Positions 5,422 through 5,740 of a DNA stretch of 5,740 nt are shown piece after piece. This DNA is from Lentzea sp. Lineage in GTDB: Bacteria > Actinomycetota > Actinomycetes > Mycobacteriales > Pseudonocardiaceae. The notes below the pieces were generated by a model. That model did not search any database, was not told where the DNA came from, and saw only the letters and a program-made list of their open reading frames with translations. The translations under genes were made by a program, and so were the position numbers. The stretch is taken from positions 1 through 5,740 of the forward strand of contig JASLAV010000847.1 of the NCBI GenBank assembly GCA_030146905.1, read 5' to 3'. Numbering within the stretch: the stretch's first letter is position 1; each line of letters opens with the position of its first letter.

Positions 5422-5490
5422 CACCGACGGAAGGAGTCGAACCCTCGGGAAACTGTTTTGGAGGCAGTTCCGCTTCCGAAGCTCGTCGGC
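5422..5490 (-). tRNA. Compact tRNA-Trp-like gene (anticodon CCA), reduced D arm
   Basis: This element is also 69 nt. Acceptor GCCGACG (5490-5484) pairs with CGTCGGT (5429-5423) over seven pairs, the first being G1-U72; G73 at 5422 is the bacterial tRNA-Trp discriminator. The T arm is GAGGG-TTCGACT-CCTTC with one G-U pair. The loop CTCCAAA holds anticodon CCA (5461-5459). Its stem ACTGC/ACAGT has a C31-A39 mismatch but can gain three outer pairs, up to G5471-C5449. One base links the acceptor to the D hairpin GCTT-CGG-AAGC (5482-5472), far smaller than a normal D arm. Canonical Trp elements A1-U72 and G5-C68 are absent. It starts 15 bases after a terminator T-run. Function is uncertain, with the same alternatives as its neighbour. 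Confidence 0.52.
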
Positions 5491-5504
5491 ATTGTCGGCG
5501 GGGC

Positions 5505-5538
5505 AAAAAGAAAACCGCCCAGGGTTTCCCGTGGGCGG
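5505..5538 (-). terminator. Intrinsic terminator after the 29-codon ORF
   Basis: Read leftward, CCGCCCA (5538-5532) pairs with TGGGCGG (5521-5515). Inside it, GGG/CCC closes an AAA loop with one bulged C. TTTTCTTTTT (5514-5505) follows immediately. This is a strong Rho-independent terminator for leftward transcription. The tRNA-like cluster begins just 15 bases further on with no promoter seen in between. Confidence 0.8.
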
Positions 5539-5547
5539 CTCCGAGGT

Positions 5548-5570
5548 CATGACCTGGGGATCAGGTCATG
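5548..5570 (-). repeat. Perfect 9-bp hairpin over the stop of the small ORF
   Basis: CATGACCTG (5548-5556) and CAGGTCATG (5562-5570) are perfect inverted copies around a 5-base loop. The hairpin covers the TGA stop of the 29-codon ORF, and CATGACCTG overlaps an AGGTCATGACCT palindrome (5545-5556). It precedes the terminator by about ten bases, so the transcript ends in two hairpins. It may protect the 3' end, affect termination, or be a protein site in DNA. Confidence 0.5.
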
Positions 5571-5655
5571 GCGTGGAGCCCCACGCCAGCGCCAGCAGAA
5601 TGCCGGCGACGAGGGCGAGAATTCGCCATCCCGCGAGCTCCGCCTTGGCAAGCAT
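5566..5655 (-). CDS. 29-residue single-span membrane peptide
   Basis: ATG 5655 is preceded by GGAGG (5665-5661) at five bases, a textbook ribosome-binding site. It opens a 29-codon frame ending at TGA 5568-5566. The peptide starts MLAKAELAGW, has one R at 11, then a hydrophobic stretch from about 12 to 25 rich in Leu, Ala, Val and Ile, and ends WGSTP. This fits a small inner-membrane protein with a charged amphipathic N-terminus. I do not recognise a family. A good promoter upstream and a strong terminator downstream frame it as its own transcription unit. It has seven Ala, two Ile and two Trp residues, which happen to be the three amino acids implied by the tRNA anticodons downstream, so a leader-peptide role cannot be excluded. 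Leu is equally abundant, which weakens that idea. The longer frame at 5729-5547 is rejected. Confidence 0.55.
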   Translation of the reverse strand: MLAKAELAGWRILALVAGILLALAWGSTP

Positions 5656-5694
5656 GTCTTCCTCCGGTTGTTGTCTGTCGGTTGTGACGGCACC

Positions 5695-5724
5695 AAGCTA
5701 TGCGAGGGCCGGACGGCCGTGCAA
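5695..5724 (-). promoter_or_regulatory. Promoter for the small membrane peptide
   Basis: The minus strand reads TTGCAC (5724-5719), 18 bases, then TAGCTT (5700-5695). Both hexamers and the spacing fit actinobacterial primary-sigma promoters. RNA would start near 5688, leaving about 33 bases of leader with GGAGG before ATG 5655. If the terminator at 5538-5505 is read through, this promoter would also serve the tRNA cluster and the Nudix gene. Confidence 0.6.
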
Positions 5725-5740
5725 CGCATTTTACCGGTGT

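Noticed and set aside
5422..5490. Selenocysteine tRNA or other long-variable-arm tRNA
   Set aside because: The element is only 69 nt with a 5-base variable region, a 7-bp acceptor and anticodon CCA, unlike tRNA-Sec.
5298..5492. A 64-codon minus-strand frame across the tRNA-like genes
   Set aside because: Its peptide has the typical translated T-arm look (RGFDSF, EGSTPSSS), so it is an artefact of the tRNA genes.
5547..5729. A 60-codon minus-strand frame over the right end
   Set aside because: It lacks a ribosome-binding site, reads through the promoter of the small ORF and has unnatural composition; the 29-codon frame with GGAGG is the better explanation.
1..5740. CRISPR arrays, insertion sequences, phage integrase or attachment-site duplications
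   Set aside because: I found no regularly spaced repeats, no transposase or integrase motifs and no duplicated tRNA 3' end that would mark an insertion.

Overview
The window is high-GC DNA with strongly GC-biased third codon positions, frequent GTG starts and purine-rich Shine-Dalgarno sites. Together with an actinobacterial-type CrtL lycopene cyclase, a protein close to mycobacterial Hrp1, a YbdK-type carboxylate-amine ligase and a soluble EAL-CBS-GGDEF protein, this points to an actinomycete. Pseudonocardiales is my best guess, from protein flavour only.

Layout. Positions 1-349 are intergenic and carry two tandem leftward promoter-like elements; the closest to consensus is TTGACA-N18-TAAGCT. 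They would drive a strongly expressed unit beyond the left edge, possibly a stable-RNA operon, which is not visible here. Rightward genes follow: a short lycopene cyclase (350-1300), a c-di-GMP signalling protein with domain order EAL-CBS-CBS-GGDEF (1426-3099), a YbdK-family ligase (3182-4318) and an Hrp1-like tandem-CBS protein (4374-4784). The ligase and the Hrp1-like gene lie 55 bases apart and may be co-transcribed. The ligase ribosome-binding site lies inside a 15-bp inverted repeat, so its translation may be controlled by RNA structure.

The right end is read leftward. From right to left it holds a good promoter (5695-5724), a 29-codon ORF for a single-span membrane peptide (5655-5566), a 9-bp hairpin, a strong intrinsic terminator (5538-5505), three tRNA or tRNA-like genes (5490-5422, 5380-5312, 5307-5233) and a Nudix hydrolase (5215-4748). 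The Nudix gene starts 17 bases after the last tRNA and overlaps the Hrp1-like gene tail to tail.

The most unusual content is the tRNA cluster. The last member is a full cloverleaf tRNA-Ile(GAT). The two upstream members are both 69 nt. They have 7-bp acceptor stems, normal T arms and clear anticodon loops (CCA, Trp; TGC, Ala). In both, the D arm shrinks to a 4-bp hairpin with a 3-4 nt CGG-containing loop, and the anticodon stem can lengthen by two pairs. The Ala-type member keeps G3-U70 and A73, the main AlaRS identity elements. This shared compact design is not expected of ordinary bacterial tRNAs and is the best candidate here for something undescribed.
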